From Bacteroidales bacterium (GTDB lineage Bacteria > Bacteroidota > Bacteroidia > Bacteroidales > Paludibacteraceae): 54,794 nt of DNA. The position numbers were made by a program, and so were the translations under genes. Where the stretch lies: the NCBI GenBank assembly GCA_015061115.1, contig SUXE01000022.1, positions 1 through 54,794 on the forward strand. The letters are read 5' to 3'. Under the pieces are notes generated by a model. The model ran no database searches and was not told where the DNA came from. It was given only the letters and a program-made list of their open reading frames with translations. Below, in pieces: positions 8,471-16,192 of the stretch (position 1 is the first letter of the stretch; every line of letters begins with the position of its first letter).

Positions 8471-10017
8471 AGCCGTATGGTGAGGCATTTCTTGAACTTT
8501 TAGAAACAAATAGGGAAGATTGGAATAATCGTGGATTTGACTGGATTGAGGGAGAAGGAGAGAAGATGTTGAAAAATCCTAAACATAATCAATACTCATT
8601 GTTTGGTAAGACAATAAATGTCGTAAATTCCGAAATTACTGATGCTGAGTACCAAACAATGTTATCAGATATTCAGGGGACACTTTTCGTTATTTACCAA
8701 AAAGTTTTTGAAATCAAAAACAGTAAGGAGACTATAGAACAACAAATTAAAGAAAAAAAGGCTAAGAGTATGGAGTTCGTAGAGAAAACTGCAAAATTAC
8801 TTCAGGTAAAGAAGAATATCATTCTTCAAGGTGCTCCTGGAACGGGGAAAACATATAATACAGCAGCCATTGCTCTTTCTGTATTAGGTATAGATGATAT
8901 AGATTTGACTGATCATAAAGCTGTAATGGAGCGTTATGAAAAGTTGAGAGAAAAGAAAATATTCTTCACAACATTTCATCAGTCTATGGACTATGAAGAT
9001 TTTGTAGAAGGTCTAAAACCTCATATTCTGCAAGATGAGAATGGCAAAAATGTCGGAGTTTCATATGTGCCTGAAGATGGAATATTCAAAAGAGCATGTA
9101 ATGCAGTAGATACTGACGAGACAAAGGATATCGTTAAATGTATTGATTTGTATTTGAATTCTATAAAGGGTTACGAAAATAAAAAAGAGATTCCTACTAT
9201 TACTGGAAAATCATCATTGTATGTATGGTGGAAAGAAGGTAATTCAACAATAAGCGTACGAAGCGTAAACTCGACATCAGATAAGGGAGAAGAGTATTCT
9301 CCTTCTCCATTAAATATTGAGAAAGTTAAAAATCAAGCTATTGAAGAAGGAGAAGAGAACAATTGGAGGCAATATGCTAAGGCTATTATAAATGCTGTAA
9401 AAAAAGAGTATATGTCTCAAGAGAATAAGCCGGTTGTCTTGATTATTGATGAAATTAATAGAGGTAATATTTCGAAGATATTTGGAGAACTCATTACACT
9501 AATTGAAGTAGATAAAAGAGATAAAGGTGTCCATCCTATAGATGTTATGCTACCTTATACAAAGAGTTGGTTTAGAGTACCTAGTAATCTGTATATTATT
9601 GGAACAATGAATACAACAGATAGAAGTACAGGTACATTGGATTATGCATTAAGAAGACGATTTGCATTTGTGACATTGAAATCGAATCCTGCTGTTATAG
9701 AGTCTCATTACGATAAATTAGGAGATCAAGGTTTGAAATCGATAGCATGTGCCCTGTTTGATGATATTAAAATATTTATCGAAGATCCAAAACATCTATG
9801 TGGAGATTTGAGTATTGATGATTTGATGGTTGGTCATAGCTATTTTATGGCAAAGACTGAGGAGGAATTAAGAGACAAAATGGAGTACGAAATTTTGCCT
9901 CTAATAAATGAATACATCAACGATGGAATTCTCAATGTAGATAAAAAAGAGAAAAATGACGCATTTGAAGCTTGGCGAGATCTAAAGACTATTGTTACAG
10001 CAAAACCTCAAGTATAA
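8431..10017 (+). CDS. mcrB: McrB-like AAA+ GTPase subunit of a type IV restriction system
   Basis: The motor subunit of an McrBC-type modification-dependent restriction system. In this frame (GTG at 8431; 528 codons) there is a Walker A GAPGTGKT near residue 134, Walker B VVLIIDEIN near 336, and the McrB signature MNTTDRS near 393, where other AAA+ proteins have sensor 1; this NTxD motif is tied to GTP use in McrB. An Arg pair (ALRRRFAF) follows. The codons before the AAA+ domain are the remainder of the specificity domain whose first part is in another frame, so 8431 is probably not the true start. mcrC begins 3 bp after the stop. Together they should translocate on and cleave DNA with foreign base modification. 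Composition is more AT-rich than the flanking genes, consistent with horizontal acquisition. Confidence 0.9.
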   Translation: MPFANEKSTIEYMKPYGEAFLELLETNREDWNNRGFDWIEGEGEKMLKNPKHNQYSLFGKTINVVNSEITDAEYQTMLSDIQGTLFVIYQKVFEIKNSKETIEQQIKEKKAKSMEFVEKTAKLLQVKKNIILQGAPGTGKTYNTAAIALSVLGIDDIDLTDHKAVMERYEKLREKKIFFTTFHQSMDYEDFVEGLKPHILQDENGKNVGVSYVPEDGIFKRACNAVDTDETKDIVKCIDLYLNSIKGYENKKEIPTITGKSSLYVWWKEGNSTISVRSVNSTSDKGEEYSPSPLNIEKVKNQAIEEGEENNWRQYAKAIINAVKKEYMSQENKPVVLIIDEINRGNISKIFGELITLIEVDKRDKGVHPIDVMLPYTKSWFRVPSNLYIIGTMNTTDRSTGTLDYALRRRFAFVTLKSNPAVIESHYDKLGDQGLKSIACALFDDIKIFIEDPKHLCGDLSIDDLMVGHSYFMAKTEEELRDKMEYEILPLINEYINDGILNVDKKEKNDAFEAWRDLKTIVTAKPQV

Positions 10018-10020
10018 TAT

Positions 10021-11253
10021 ATGCATATTTTAGAAGAACACGGATGTCTGTCTGAACAGCCTAATGATAAGTACAATCATTTATCATTGGTGTCTTGGAA
10101 TAAACCTGTTGAAAATCAACCGTGGGGATATTATGCGTCGTTCATAATTGGAGCCGAATGGATAGATGAACAAGAAGCTCTGATTGTTATGACTAAGGGT
10201 GGTTTGGAGCATGTTGATTTTTTACAGATGTTCATGTCCTGTTTCTCTTCTGATTTAGCGGTTGATGAATTTTCAAAAATTTATACGATTGATTTTGATA
10301 AACCAGCTATCGAGGCTCCTGCATTAAGAAGTGTGGTAAGCCCTTTAATTGTGTTTCACTTCTTGAATGTAATAAGTAGAATAAAAACTCTCAAGAAGGA
10401 CTATGTACATTATAGCGAGAATCTCAAAAAGGTGAAAGGTCATATTAGGATGTTGCAGAATGAGCGTAAGAATATTGTTGCCAAACGATATGACAGAATC
10501 CTTTGTGATTATGATGAATACTCAGTAGATATTCCAGAAAATAGATTGTTAAAAAAAGCTCTGCTATTTTCACAAAAATTTATCACTAACCTGGTTGCTT
10601 CAAAAAAATCGTATGCCCCTATATTATTCAAACTTACAAAAAGTTTGTCTTTGTTCGAGAATGTTAGTGATGATGTACAATATAGTGAAGTTGGAAACAT
10701 TAAAGGGCATAAATTATTTAAGGAGTATGCAGAGGCAATACGATTGGCAAAAATCATATTAAGACATTTTGATTATAATATACAAAATGTTAGCCTAGAA
10801 AATAGTAAAGTTGTGCCTTTTACTTTGGATATGTCTTTATTGTACGAACATTATGTATTTGGATTGCTATATCAAGCATACAATAACAAAATAAGCTATC
10901 AGTCCAAAGGAAAAACTGGATATCCAGATTTCTTATTCAAATCAGATTCCTATCGTGCTATTTTGGATACTAAGTACATTCCAAAATATGATGACATGTC
11001 TTTAGACACTTATGTGATTAGACAGTTGTGTGGATATGCTAGAGATATTAGAATATTGAAAAAAATTGGTTATGAGGATATTGATGAAAAGTCAGACATT
11101 CCTAATGTGCCTTGTATTATTATATATCCAGAAGAGGGTGATTTGTTCTGCAATCCATTTATAGGCAACCGGTTAGAAAATCTATGTGGTAAACCAGAAA
11201 ATGGAATATTACATTTTTATAAGATTCCTGTTTCTTTACCAACTATTAAGTAG
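10021..11253 (+). CDS. mcrC: McrC-like endonuclease subunit of a type IV restriction system
   Basis: A 410-residue partner of McrB. The C-terminal half contains a PD-(D/E)xK nuclease core: GYPDFLF near residues 300-306 and AILDTKYIP near 313-321, giving the D and D-x-K catalytic pattern. The N-terminal part should be the McrB-contacting region that stimulates GTP hydrolysis. It starts 3 bp after mcrB with no room for a promoter, so the pair is cotranscribed. The reading frame is complete. No terminator follows directly; the next 240 bp hold a coding remnant and a terminator pointing the other way. Confidence 0.88.
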   Translation: MHILEEHGCLSEQPNDKYNHLSLVSWNKPVENQPWGYYASFIIGAEWIDEQEALIVMTKGGLEHVDFLQMFMSCFSSDLAVDEFSKIYTIDFDKPAIEAPALRSVVSPLIVFHFLNVISRIKTLKKDYVHYSENLKKVKGHIRMLQNERKNIVAKRYDRILCDYDEYSVDIPENRLLKKALLFSQKFITNLVASKKSYAPILFKLTKSLSLFENVSDDVQYSEVGNIKGHKLFKEYAEAIRLAKIILRHFDYNIQNVSLENSKVVPFTLDMSLLYEHYVFGLLYQAYNNKISYQSKGKTGYPDFLFKSDSYRAILDTKYIPKYDDMSLDTYVIRQLCGYARDIRILKKIGYEDIDEKSDIPNVPCIIIYPEEGDLFCNPFIGNRLENLCGKPENGILHFYKIPVSLPTIK

Positions 11254-11329
11254 AATTATAAGCTGAAATTATTCAGAAAACATATTTGTGCAGGATAGTG
11301 CTGGAAATCTGTTGTAGAAGGAGTTGTAA

Positions 11330-11425
11330 TGGGATGTGAAGTTCGCCTACAACCAAGAGGTTTTGAGTGGATTCGGCACGTTCGACCGTAAAAGTTATCG
11401 TGAGATTCTAAATATGTATACATGA
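11330..11425 (+). pseudogene. Short orphan coding remnant after mcrC
   Basis: A 31-codon open stretch with good amino-acid texture (WDVKFAYNQEVLSGFGTF, ending in EILNMYT and a stop) has no start codon and is preceded by an in-frame stop. It looks like the 3' end of a larger gene that has been lost. The parent family is not identifiable. It lies at the downstream edge of the McrBC module, as expected of a scar from insertion or deletion. Confidence 0.35.
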
Positions 11426-11440
11426 GGTATCCAGCGGCAT

Positions 11441-11468
11441 AAAAATAGAGGCATGTCATCCATGCCTC
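11441..11468 (-). terminator. Terminator of the NUDIX-FHA transcript
   Basis: Read on the minus strand, GAGGCATG (11468-11461) pairs with CATGCCTC (11455-11448) across a 5-nt loop, followed by a T-rich run (11447-11441). It lies 27 bp after the FHA gene stop. Confidence 0.8.
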
Positions 11469-11494
11469 CAATTCTTAATTCTTAATTCTAAAGT

Positions 11495-12019
11495 TTAGTC
11501 CTCTCCAAACTTCAAAATCATGCTTGTGGCGCCGAGGGTGATGATATCACCAGACTCGATGATGCGAGCCTCTTTTTTAGCGAGTATATCGTTGGAGACG
11601 AATGTGCCGACCAGACTGTCGTTGTCTTTCACATAGTGGGTGATTCTGCCGTTCTTCTCCTTCACGACGACTGTGCAGTGGATGCGGTCCATGCTCATGT
11701 CTGATGTCTGGATCGGACAGTTGATGTCTGTGCCTGGGCAACGTCTTCCAAACACATTCTCGCCCTCTTGCAACGGGATCTCCTGTCTGTTGCAGAACAC
11801 GTTCTCTATCACGACTATCGTGCCATACTTGTCTGCATCCGCCTCTTCGTTCTTTTTCTCTAAAGCATCAGCGGCGATCGTTGATGGCTTTACTCTGAAT
11901 CTTACCTTGAACTTTTTTCCACAGTCCTCACAAGTCAATCCGATGATTGAGCCGGCTTCAATGTTTTTCTCTTCAAATGAGACAAAGTTGTCACATTTTG
12001 GGCAACGTATCTTTTTCAT
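11495..12019 (-). CDS. Zinc-ribbon and FHA domain protein
   Basis: A 174-residue cytoplasmic protein. Residues about 5-33 form a zinc ribbon with two Cys pairs (CPKC and CEDC), and residues about 75-170 form a forkhead-associated domain. FHA marks are the FGR start (ENVFGRRCPGTD), the MSMDRIHC segment where the family has S-R-x-H, and the LVGTFVSN and LKFGED strands. FHA domains bind phosphothreonine, so this may be an adaptor for Ser/Thr kinase signalling, but no kinase gene is nearby. It follows the NUDIX gene by 3 bp on the same strand and shares its transcript. Confidence 0.85.
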   Translation of the reverse strand: MKKIRCPKCDNFVSFEEKNIEAGSIIGLTCEDCGKKFKVRFRVKPSTIAADALEKKNEEADADKYGTIVVIENVFCNRQEIPLQEGENVFGRRCPGTDINCPIQTSDMSMDRIHCTVVVKEKNGRITHYVKDNDSLVGTFVSNDILAKKEARIIESGDIITLGATSMILKFGED

Positions 12020-12022
12020 GCT

Positions 12023-12544
12023 TTACTTGTTCTTCAAAATCTCATTCCACAATGCGGAAATCTTCTCCAATTCTCCGCTGAACTGTGGTGTGAATATTCC
12101 TGTATTGATTTGTGATTCAATCTCTTCCCTTGTCCAGAAACGACCTTCGTCAATCTCTACCGGGTCGACGTTGAACTCTCCGTCGTAGATGCAGTAATAG
12201 TCGTTCACAATCTCGCGTTCCCTTGCGCTTTGATATGTATAGCGAAGGAAGAAGACGGGAGTGTACTCAGTGATTCCCAACTCTTCACGTGCCTCTCTGC
12301 GGAGCGCTGTCTCAATCTCTTCTCCATAGTCGACATGGCCGCCTACCGCAGTGTCCCATTTACCTGGCTGGATATCCTTTGATAATGAACGCTTTTGCAA
12401 GTATAGCTCACCTTTGCTGTTGAACACATGCAGGTGGACGACGGGATGAAGAAGCATCGATCCAGAGTGACATTCACGTCGTGTGGCTTTGCCTATAACA
12501 TTGCCGTCTTCGTCTATGATTGGGAATAATTCGTCTTGTGCCAT
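12023..12544 (-). CDS. NUDIX hydrolase
   Basis: A 173-residue NUDIX enzyme that would cleave a nucleoside diphosphate linked to another moiety. The NUDIX box is complete: GGHVDYGEEIETALRREA followed by REELGI near residues 73-96, with the metal-binding REAREE glutamates. The N-terminus FPIIDEDGNVIGKATRREC resembles the YfcD/isopentenyl-isomerase-like NUDIX branch. The exact substrate cannot be assigned. I start it at the ATG at 12544 (MAQDELFPI), since an upstream in-frame start at 12580 adds a low-complexity leader and crosses a divergent promoter region. The gene overlaps nothing and is 3 bp before the FHA gene. Confidence 0.9.
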   Translation of the reverse strand: MAQDELFPIIDEDGNVIGKATRRECHSGSMLLHPVVHLHVFNSKGELYLQKRSLSKDIQPGKWDTAVGGHVDYGEEIETALRREAREELGITEYTPVFFLRYTYQSAREREIVNDYYCIYDGEFNVDPVEIDEGRFWTREEIESQINTGIFTPQFSGELEKISALWNEILKNK

Positions 12545-12561
12545 TTTCTTTTGCCTTTTAT

Positions 12562-12596
12562 TTTGTTGCAAAAGTAACATTAAAAATCTAACTTTG
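12562..12596 (+). promoter_or_regulatory. Divergent promoter region between NUDIX and DUF4286-ruvC
   Basis: On the plus strand, TTTG at 12562-12565 and TAACTTTG at 12589-12596 (spacer 23 bp) precede the DUF4286 gene. On the minus strand, TACTTTTG (12576-12569) is a -7 element for the NUDIX gene. The plus-strand transcript would start within a few bases of the first ATG at 12604, suggesting a very short or absent leader. Confidence 0.45.
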
Positions 12597-12603
12597 CTTA
12601 AAA

Positions 12604-12918
12604 ATGCGTAATATGATTCTTCTAAACACGACTTATGTAGTAAACACAGATCAAGAATCCCAGTTTTTGGAGTTCCTTCGTAACGAGATCGTGGCTGATC
12701 TTCGTAACGACGGATTTTTTTCAGATCTGAAGCTCCGTCTTGTCTACACTGATGAAGATTCTACTGTCAATTATTGTTTGCAGGCTCAGTGTGACGATAT
12801 GGACAGATTGGAAAACTGGATGATGATGAATTCAAAGACTATGGCTTTGAAGCTACGTCAAAGATTCGGCACTTCCGTGTTGTCGTTTGCTACAGTGTTG
12901 GAAGACATAGAGATTTGA
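12604..12918 (+). CDS. DUF4286 family protein
   Basis: A 104-residue protein of the DUF4286 family, a compact ferredoxin-like-fold protein common in Bacteroidetes and without known function. The sequence MILLNTTYVVNTDQESQFLE and the C-terminal FGTSVLSFATVLEDIEI fit the family. The family usually starts at the M-I residues, so the ATG at 12613 is a credible alternative start. Only 4 bp separate it from ruvC, and this pairing recurs in the phylum, hinting at a link to recombination or only to shared transcription. Confidence 0.78.
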   Translation: MRNMILLNTTYVVNTDQESQFLEFLRNEIVADLRNDGFFSDLKLRLVYTDEDSTVNYCLQAQCDDMDRLENWMMMNSKTMALKLRQRFGTSVLSFATVLEDIEI

Positions 12919-12922
12919 GATA

Positions 12923-13492
12923 ATGATTCAGCCGCAGAATAAGGTAGAAAAAATCATACTTGGCATCGACCCAGGTACAATGTATATGGGCTACGGTGTG
13001 ATAAGCGTCGTCGGCACAAAGATGAAGTTCATAGATATGGGCATCCTTGATCTTAAAAAAGAGGACGACACTTATATGAAACTCAAGAAGGTGTATGATT
13101 TCACAATTGCCTTGATTGATAAATTTTTACCTGATGAATTTGCCATCGAAGCTCAGTTTTTTGGCAAGAATGTCCAGAGTATGCTCAAACTTGGTCGTGC
13201 GCAGGGTGTAGCCATCGTGGCTGCTATGGAACGTGATATTCCGATTGCCGAATATGCTCCTCTGAAAGTGAAGCAGGCGATCACAGGAAACGGTGCTGCA
13301 TCCAAAGAACAGGTTTGCGGGATGCTTCAAGTGCAGCTGAACCTGAAAAAAGAGCAGTTGCCAGCCCATCTTGACGCAACTGACGCATTGGGAGTGGCGG
13401 TTTGTCATCATTGGCAGTCGAGAGCTGTGACTGGAGAGAAAAAGTTTAAGAGTTGGGATGATGTGGTAGCGCAAAGGACAAAAAAGAAATAG
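12923..13492 (+). CDS. ruvC: Crossover junction endodeoxyribonuclease RuvC
   Basis: Resolves Holliday junctions with RuvAB. The 189-residue protein carries the four acidic catalytic positions of the RNase H-like fold: GIDPGTMYMGYG (Asp near residue 14), AIEAQFFGKN (Glu near 73), and HLDATDALGVAVCH (two Asp near 152-155). The lysine-rich C-terminal extension is ordinary. Start ATG at 12923 lies 4 bp after DUF4286. The following histidine kinase begins 4 bp downstream, so all four genes to 15223 may form one transcript. Confidence 0.96.
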   Translation: MIQPQNKVEKIILGIDPGTMYMGYGVISVVGTKMKFIDMGILDLKKEDDTYMKLKKVYDFTIALIDKFLPDEFAIEAQFFGKNVQSMLKLGRAQGVAIVAAMERDIPIAEYAPLKVKQAITGNGAASKEQVCGMLQVQLNLKKEQLPAHLDATDALGVAVCHHWQSRAVTGEKKFKSWDDVVAQRTKKK

Positions 13493-13496
13493 GATA

Positions 13497-14489
13497 ATGA
13501 AAAAAACATTGGAATTTTATAGTACTGTTGCTTTGCATCTATTTTTCTGGATTCTTTTGGCATTCCTATTGCCTTTGGATTCAGGTGTTAATCTTGTGCA
13601 GTTCCTGTTTATGCTTATTTCTTTTTATGTAAACTCCTATTGTTCTCGAAGATATATCACAAAAGAATTCTCAAGAAGACTTTTTTACACAATCGCTAAC
13701 GTGATGTTTTCGTCGGCGTTGGGATTGATAATGTTTCTGATATTTCCTGAGACTTCTTTTTTAAGAATGACGGTGTTGTTCTTCCTTTCTGGATCAATGT
13801 CTGTGGTGATTTCACGTAAACGCCTGCTGATCGAAAAAAATGTGGAACAGAATGAAAATGAACAGTATCAGACAGAGATAGAGCTGAAACATCTTCGTTC
13901 ACAGCTTCATCCGCATTTTCTTTTCAACACTTTGAACAATATCTATGCACTTTGTGAGATCGATTCCAAACGAGCCCAGCAGTCGGTGCATTATCTCTCA
14001 CAACTGTTACGTTATATCCTCAGTGGAGAACGTTCAGGTGAAGGTGCTCGTATGGTGCCTGTGCAGAAGGAACATGATTTTATAAAGACATTCCTGCAGC
14101 TTATCTATCTGCGTATGCGTCCGAATGTCCATGTCATATATAATGCTGATATAACAGAATTCTCGGATGCACCGGTGTTGACGCTGATATTCACGTCGCT
14201 CATTGAAAACGCATTCAAACATGGTGTGGCTTCTGGCAAAGAGTGCGTGATTGAGTTTGGATTGTCTGCGAAAAGCCATACAGAGATCCATTTCTTCTCG
14301 TTGAATCCTTATTTCCAGAATCATGAGAGTAATAATCCGGAAAGTGGAATAGGATTGGAGAATCTTCGTCGCCGACTAGATATTGTCTATAAGGATGATT
14401 ATAAATTAGATATCACAAATGATGGCAAGACATTCCGTGTCGACCTGACTTTGAATTATACTGAAAACAATTATTATTATAACGCATGA
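13497..14489 (+). CDS. LytS-family membrane sensor histidine kinase
   Basis: A 330-residue kinase. The first ~110 residues form about four transmembrane helices with no separate extracellular sensor domain. Then comes the His_kinase domain, with the H-box in HLRSQLHPHFLFNTLNNIY (phospho-acceptor His near 141), an N-box LIENAFKHG near 238-246, and a G-box GIGLENLRRRLD near 280. This is the LytS/YpdA family that pairs with LytTR regulators. The stop overlaps the start of the regulator by 4 bp (ATGA), so translation is coupled. The signal sensed is unknown. Confidence 0.92.
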   Translation: MKKTLEFYSTVALHLFFWILLAFLLPLDSGVNLVQFLFMLISFYVNSYCSRRYITKEFSRRLFYTIANVMFSSALGLIMFLIFPETSFLRMTVLFFLSGSMSVVISRKRLLIEKNVEQNENEQYQTEIELKHLRSQLHPHFLFNTLNNIYALCEIDSKRAQQSVHYLSQLLRYILSGERSGEGARMVPVQKEHDFIKTFLQLIYLRMRPNVHVIYNADITEFSDAPVLTLIFTSLIENAFKHGVASGKECVIEFGLSAKSHTEIHFFSLNPYFQNHESNNPESGIGLENLRRRLDIVYKDDYKLDITNDGKTFRVDLTLNYTENNYYYNA

Positions 14490-15223
14490 CACAGAAATTT
14501 AATTGTATAGCTATAGATGATGAGCCTTTGGCATTGCAACTTGTTGAGAGTTATATCAAACGCACTCCTTTTTTGAACCTTATTGGCACATACGGAAGTG
14601 CGGAGGAGGCCATGCCTACCATTCAGAATGAAAAAATAGATATCGCTTTCTTGGATATCCAGATGCCGGATTTCTCTGGCTTACAGGTGTCTAAGATGCT
14701 ATCTCCAGATACAAAAGTGGTTTTCGTCACTGCTCATGACAGATTCGCGATAGAGGGTTACAAGGTGAATGCAGTAGGATATCTTTTGAAACCGATATCA
14801 TACGACGAGTTCCTTGACGTTGCCATGAAAGTGCAAGGTATGATCCAGAAAGAGGTTGCCGCTTCTGTAGCTTCAGCACCGTCGCAGCCAGAACAGAGAA
14901 CGATATTGGTCAAGAGCGATTATAAGATGCTTCAGATTCCTATCAAAGACATCCTTTATATTGAAGGTTTGAAGGACTATGTGAAGATATATATTGAAAA
15001 CGAGAAGGATCCGGTCGTATCTCTTCTTTGTATGAAGAGTTTGGAGACGAAACTGCCAGAAAATCAGTTCTGCAGAGTCCATCGTTCGTATATTGTGCAG
15101 ACTTCAAAATGCAAGATTATCGAGAAGGGTAGGATAGTGATTGGAAATAACACAATTCCAATTTCGGACAGCTATCGTGCATTTTTCTTTGAAAAGTTGC
15201 AGAATGTGGCGATTGAGGTTTGA
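14486..15223 (+). CDS. LytTR-family response regulator
   Basis: A 245-residue transcription regulator. Residues 1 to ~120 form a receiver domain: acidic DDEP near 10, phospho-acceptor Asp in AFLDIQMPD near 57, the Thr/Ser in VFVTAHD, and the Lys in YLLKPIS near 104. Residues ~140-240 are a LytTR DNA-binding domain (ILVKSDYKMLQIPIKDILYI, then FCRVHRSYIV). It overlaps the kinase gene by 4 bp. Targets are not evident; the inverted repeat just downstream at 15241 is too long and loop-rich to be an obvious LytTR box. Confidence 0.94.
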   Translation: MTQKFNCIAIDDEPLALQLVESYIKRTPFLNLIGTYGSAEEAMPTIQNEKIDIAFLDIQMPDFSGLQVSKMLSPDTKVVFVTAHDRFAIEGYKVNAVGYLLKPISYDEFLDVAMKVQGMIQKEVAASVASAPSQPEQRTILVKSDYKMLQIPIKDILYIEGLKDYVKIYIENEKDPVVSLLCMKSLETKLPENQFCRVHRSYIVQTSKCKIIEKGRIVIGNNTIPISDSYRAFFFEKLQNVAIEV

Positions 15224-15240
15224 TTAAGTATAAATTTAGT

Positions 15241-15296
15241 TTTCGCAAGTGTATTTTTAAGGACGAGTCCGTGATTATGAAAATCCACTTGCGAAA
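15241..15296. repeat. Structured inverted repeat after the LytTR gene
   Basis: TTTCGCAAGTG (15241-15251) is perfectly complementary to CACTTGCGAAA (15286-15296). The 34-nt interior contains a second small hairpin (GGAC-GA-GTCC around 15261-15270). No T tract follows, so it is not a standard intrinsic terminator. It could be an RNA structure at the end of the ruvC-lytTR transcript or a protein-binding site. Confidence 0.55.
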
Positions 15297-15318
15297 CTTG
15301 AAATCTCTTATCGAATAA

Positions 15319-15350
15319 TTTGGAAAGGACAGTTGATGGCTGTAATTTTG
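15319..15350 (+). promoter_or_regulatory. Promoter of the small basic protein gene
   Basis: TTTG (15319-15322), 20 bp spacer, TAATTTTG (15343-15350): a full match to the Bacteroidetes promoter in sequence and spacing. The ATG follows at 15378. Confidence 0.72.
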
Positions 15351-15377
15351 CATTCGTAAAAATAAATTTTTTTGATT

Positions 15378-15602
15378 ATGAAAAAGAAGAAACGTCACGA
15401 TGGAGTGACAGATGCGGTTAAGGCAATGAGAAAAGGCAACCGCGAAGCAGAGATGGAATTGCTCGGACCGGGTTTCCACAGTAAACATTCGATCCATAAG
15501 TCGGCTAACATCTACACAAGAAAAGAGAAGCACAAGTCTAAGATCAGCAATGATTCAACTTGTGCTTCTCTTTTTGTGTTAAGAAATCGTAAAGTGAAGT
15601 AA
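15378..15602 (+). CDS. Small basic protein with an embedded terminator
   Basis: A 74-residue Lys/Arg-rich protein (MKKKKRHDGVTDAVKAMRKG, then EMELLGPGFHSKHS). It resembles small basic hypothetical proteins I associate with Bacteroidales, but I have no function for it. It has its own strong promoter. The last ~25 codons (from about KEKHKSK onwards) are encoded by the hairpin and T tract of an intrinsic terminator, so full-length translation would need readthrough. This suggests the original stop lay before the hairpin and was lost, or that the tail is not normally made. The N-terminal ~50 residues look like the real protein. Confidence 0.6.
   Translation: MKKKKRHDGVTDAVKAMRKGNREAEMELLGPGFHSKHSIHKSANIYTRKEKHKSKISNDSTCASLFVLRNRKVK
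15521..15575 (+). terminator. Intrinsic terminator inside the small basic protein ORF
   Basis: A 17-bp perfect stem (15521-15537 with 15558-15574) closes a 20-nt loop, with the T run at the end of the 3' arm. It ends 27 bp before the in-frame stop codon at 15600-15602. Confidence 0.85.
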
Positions 15603-16192
15603 AGTTATTTAGAGTCTCTCCAAGTTTCTTCTCTCAAATCAAAAAAATATAATTTTATGTCAGATGCAATAATTTTTTTTCTGCATTTGCTGAAAATAAC
15701 AAAATGTTTGGTTTGCAGACAAACGTATTTAAAACTGAAAGAAAAAATGTCAGTTTGTTTTCAATTGTAAACTGTTTCTCCCAAAAGTGTTTTCTTTCGC
15801 TAAAAAAAAGTGTCGATAATGGTGCGTAAGACGACAAAATGAAAGAAAAATTCTTCTTTTTTTACTTGCAAGACTAAAAATTCTTTATCATTTTTGTTGT
15901 TGAATATTGTGCATATTCATGCTTTGTAGACATTTTATGAAAGAAATGTGCGAAAAAGCGAAGTGATATAACTATAAAATGATACTAAAAAGAGACATAT
16001 TAATGATGTGCGACGTGATGGTTTCCGGATGTGCTGGGCAGTGTGGCTCGGTGCTCTTTTCTGTATATTCGTCCGTCTGTAAGTCAGATAATATCTTTTT
16101 TAGTAGAAGTTGAGGCTATGATGAATCAATAAGTTGGTTTGTTGTAGTCTTTTTTTATGTTGAATAATAAAAATAAATAAACAATAATAACA
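15603..16192. other. 590-bp AT-rich gap before the complex I operon
   Basis: No convincing gene or RNA is visible. Most of the stretch is A/T homopolymer-rich. A GC-richer patch at about 16003-16075 sits inside a 44-codon open frame (15979-16113) rich in Cys, which I do not trust as a gene. I find no clean TTTG/TAnnTTTG pair close to nuoA, so the operon promoter is not assigned; it must lie somewhere here. A long untranslated leader is possible. Confidence 0.5.

Noticed and set aside
11640-12188. 182-codon plus-strand frame opposite the FHA and NUDIX genes
   Set aside because: It lies antisense to two well-supported genes across their junction and has no family-like motifs.
15241-15296. Self-cleaving hammerhead-type ribozyme
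   Set aside because: The GGAC-GA-GTCC and CGAAAC pieces recall a hammerhead, but the required CTGATGA core is missing on both strands.
15979-16113. 44-codon Cys-containing open frame upstream of nuoA
   Set aside because: No promoter or ribosome-binding evidence, no recognisable family, and a single short frame in an AT-rich gap is expected by chance.
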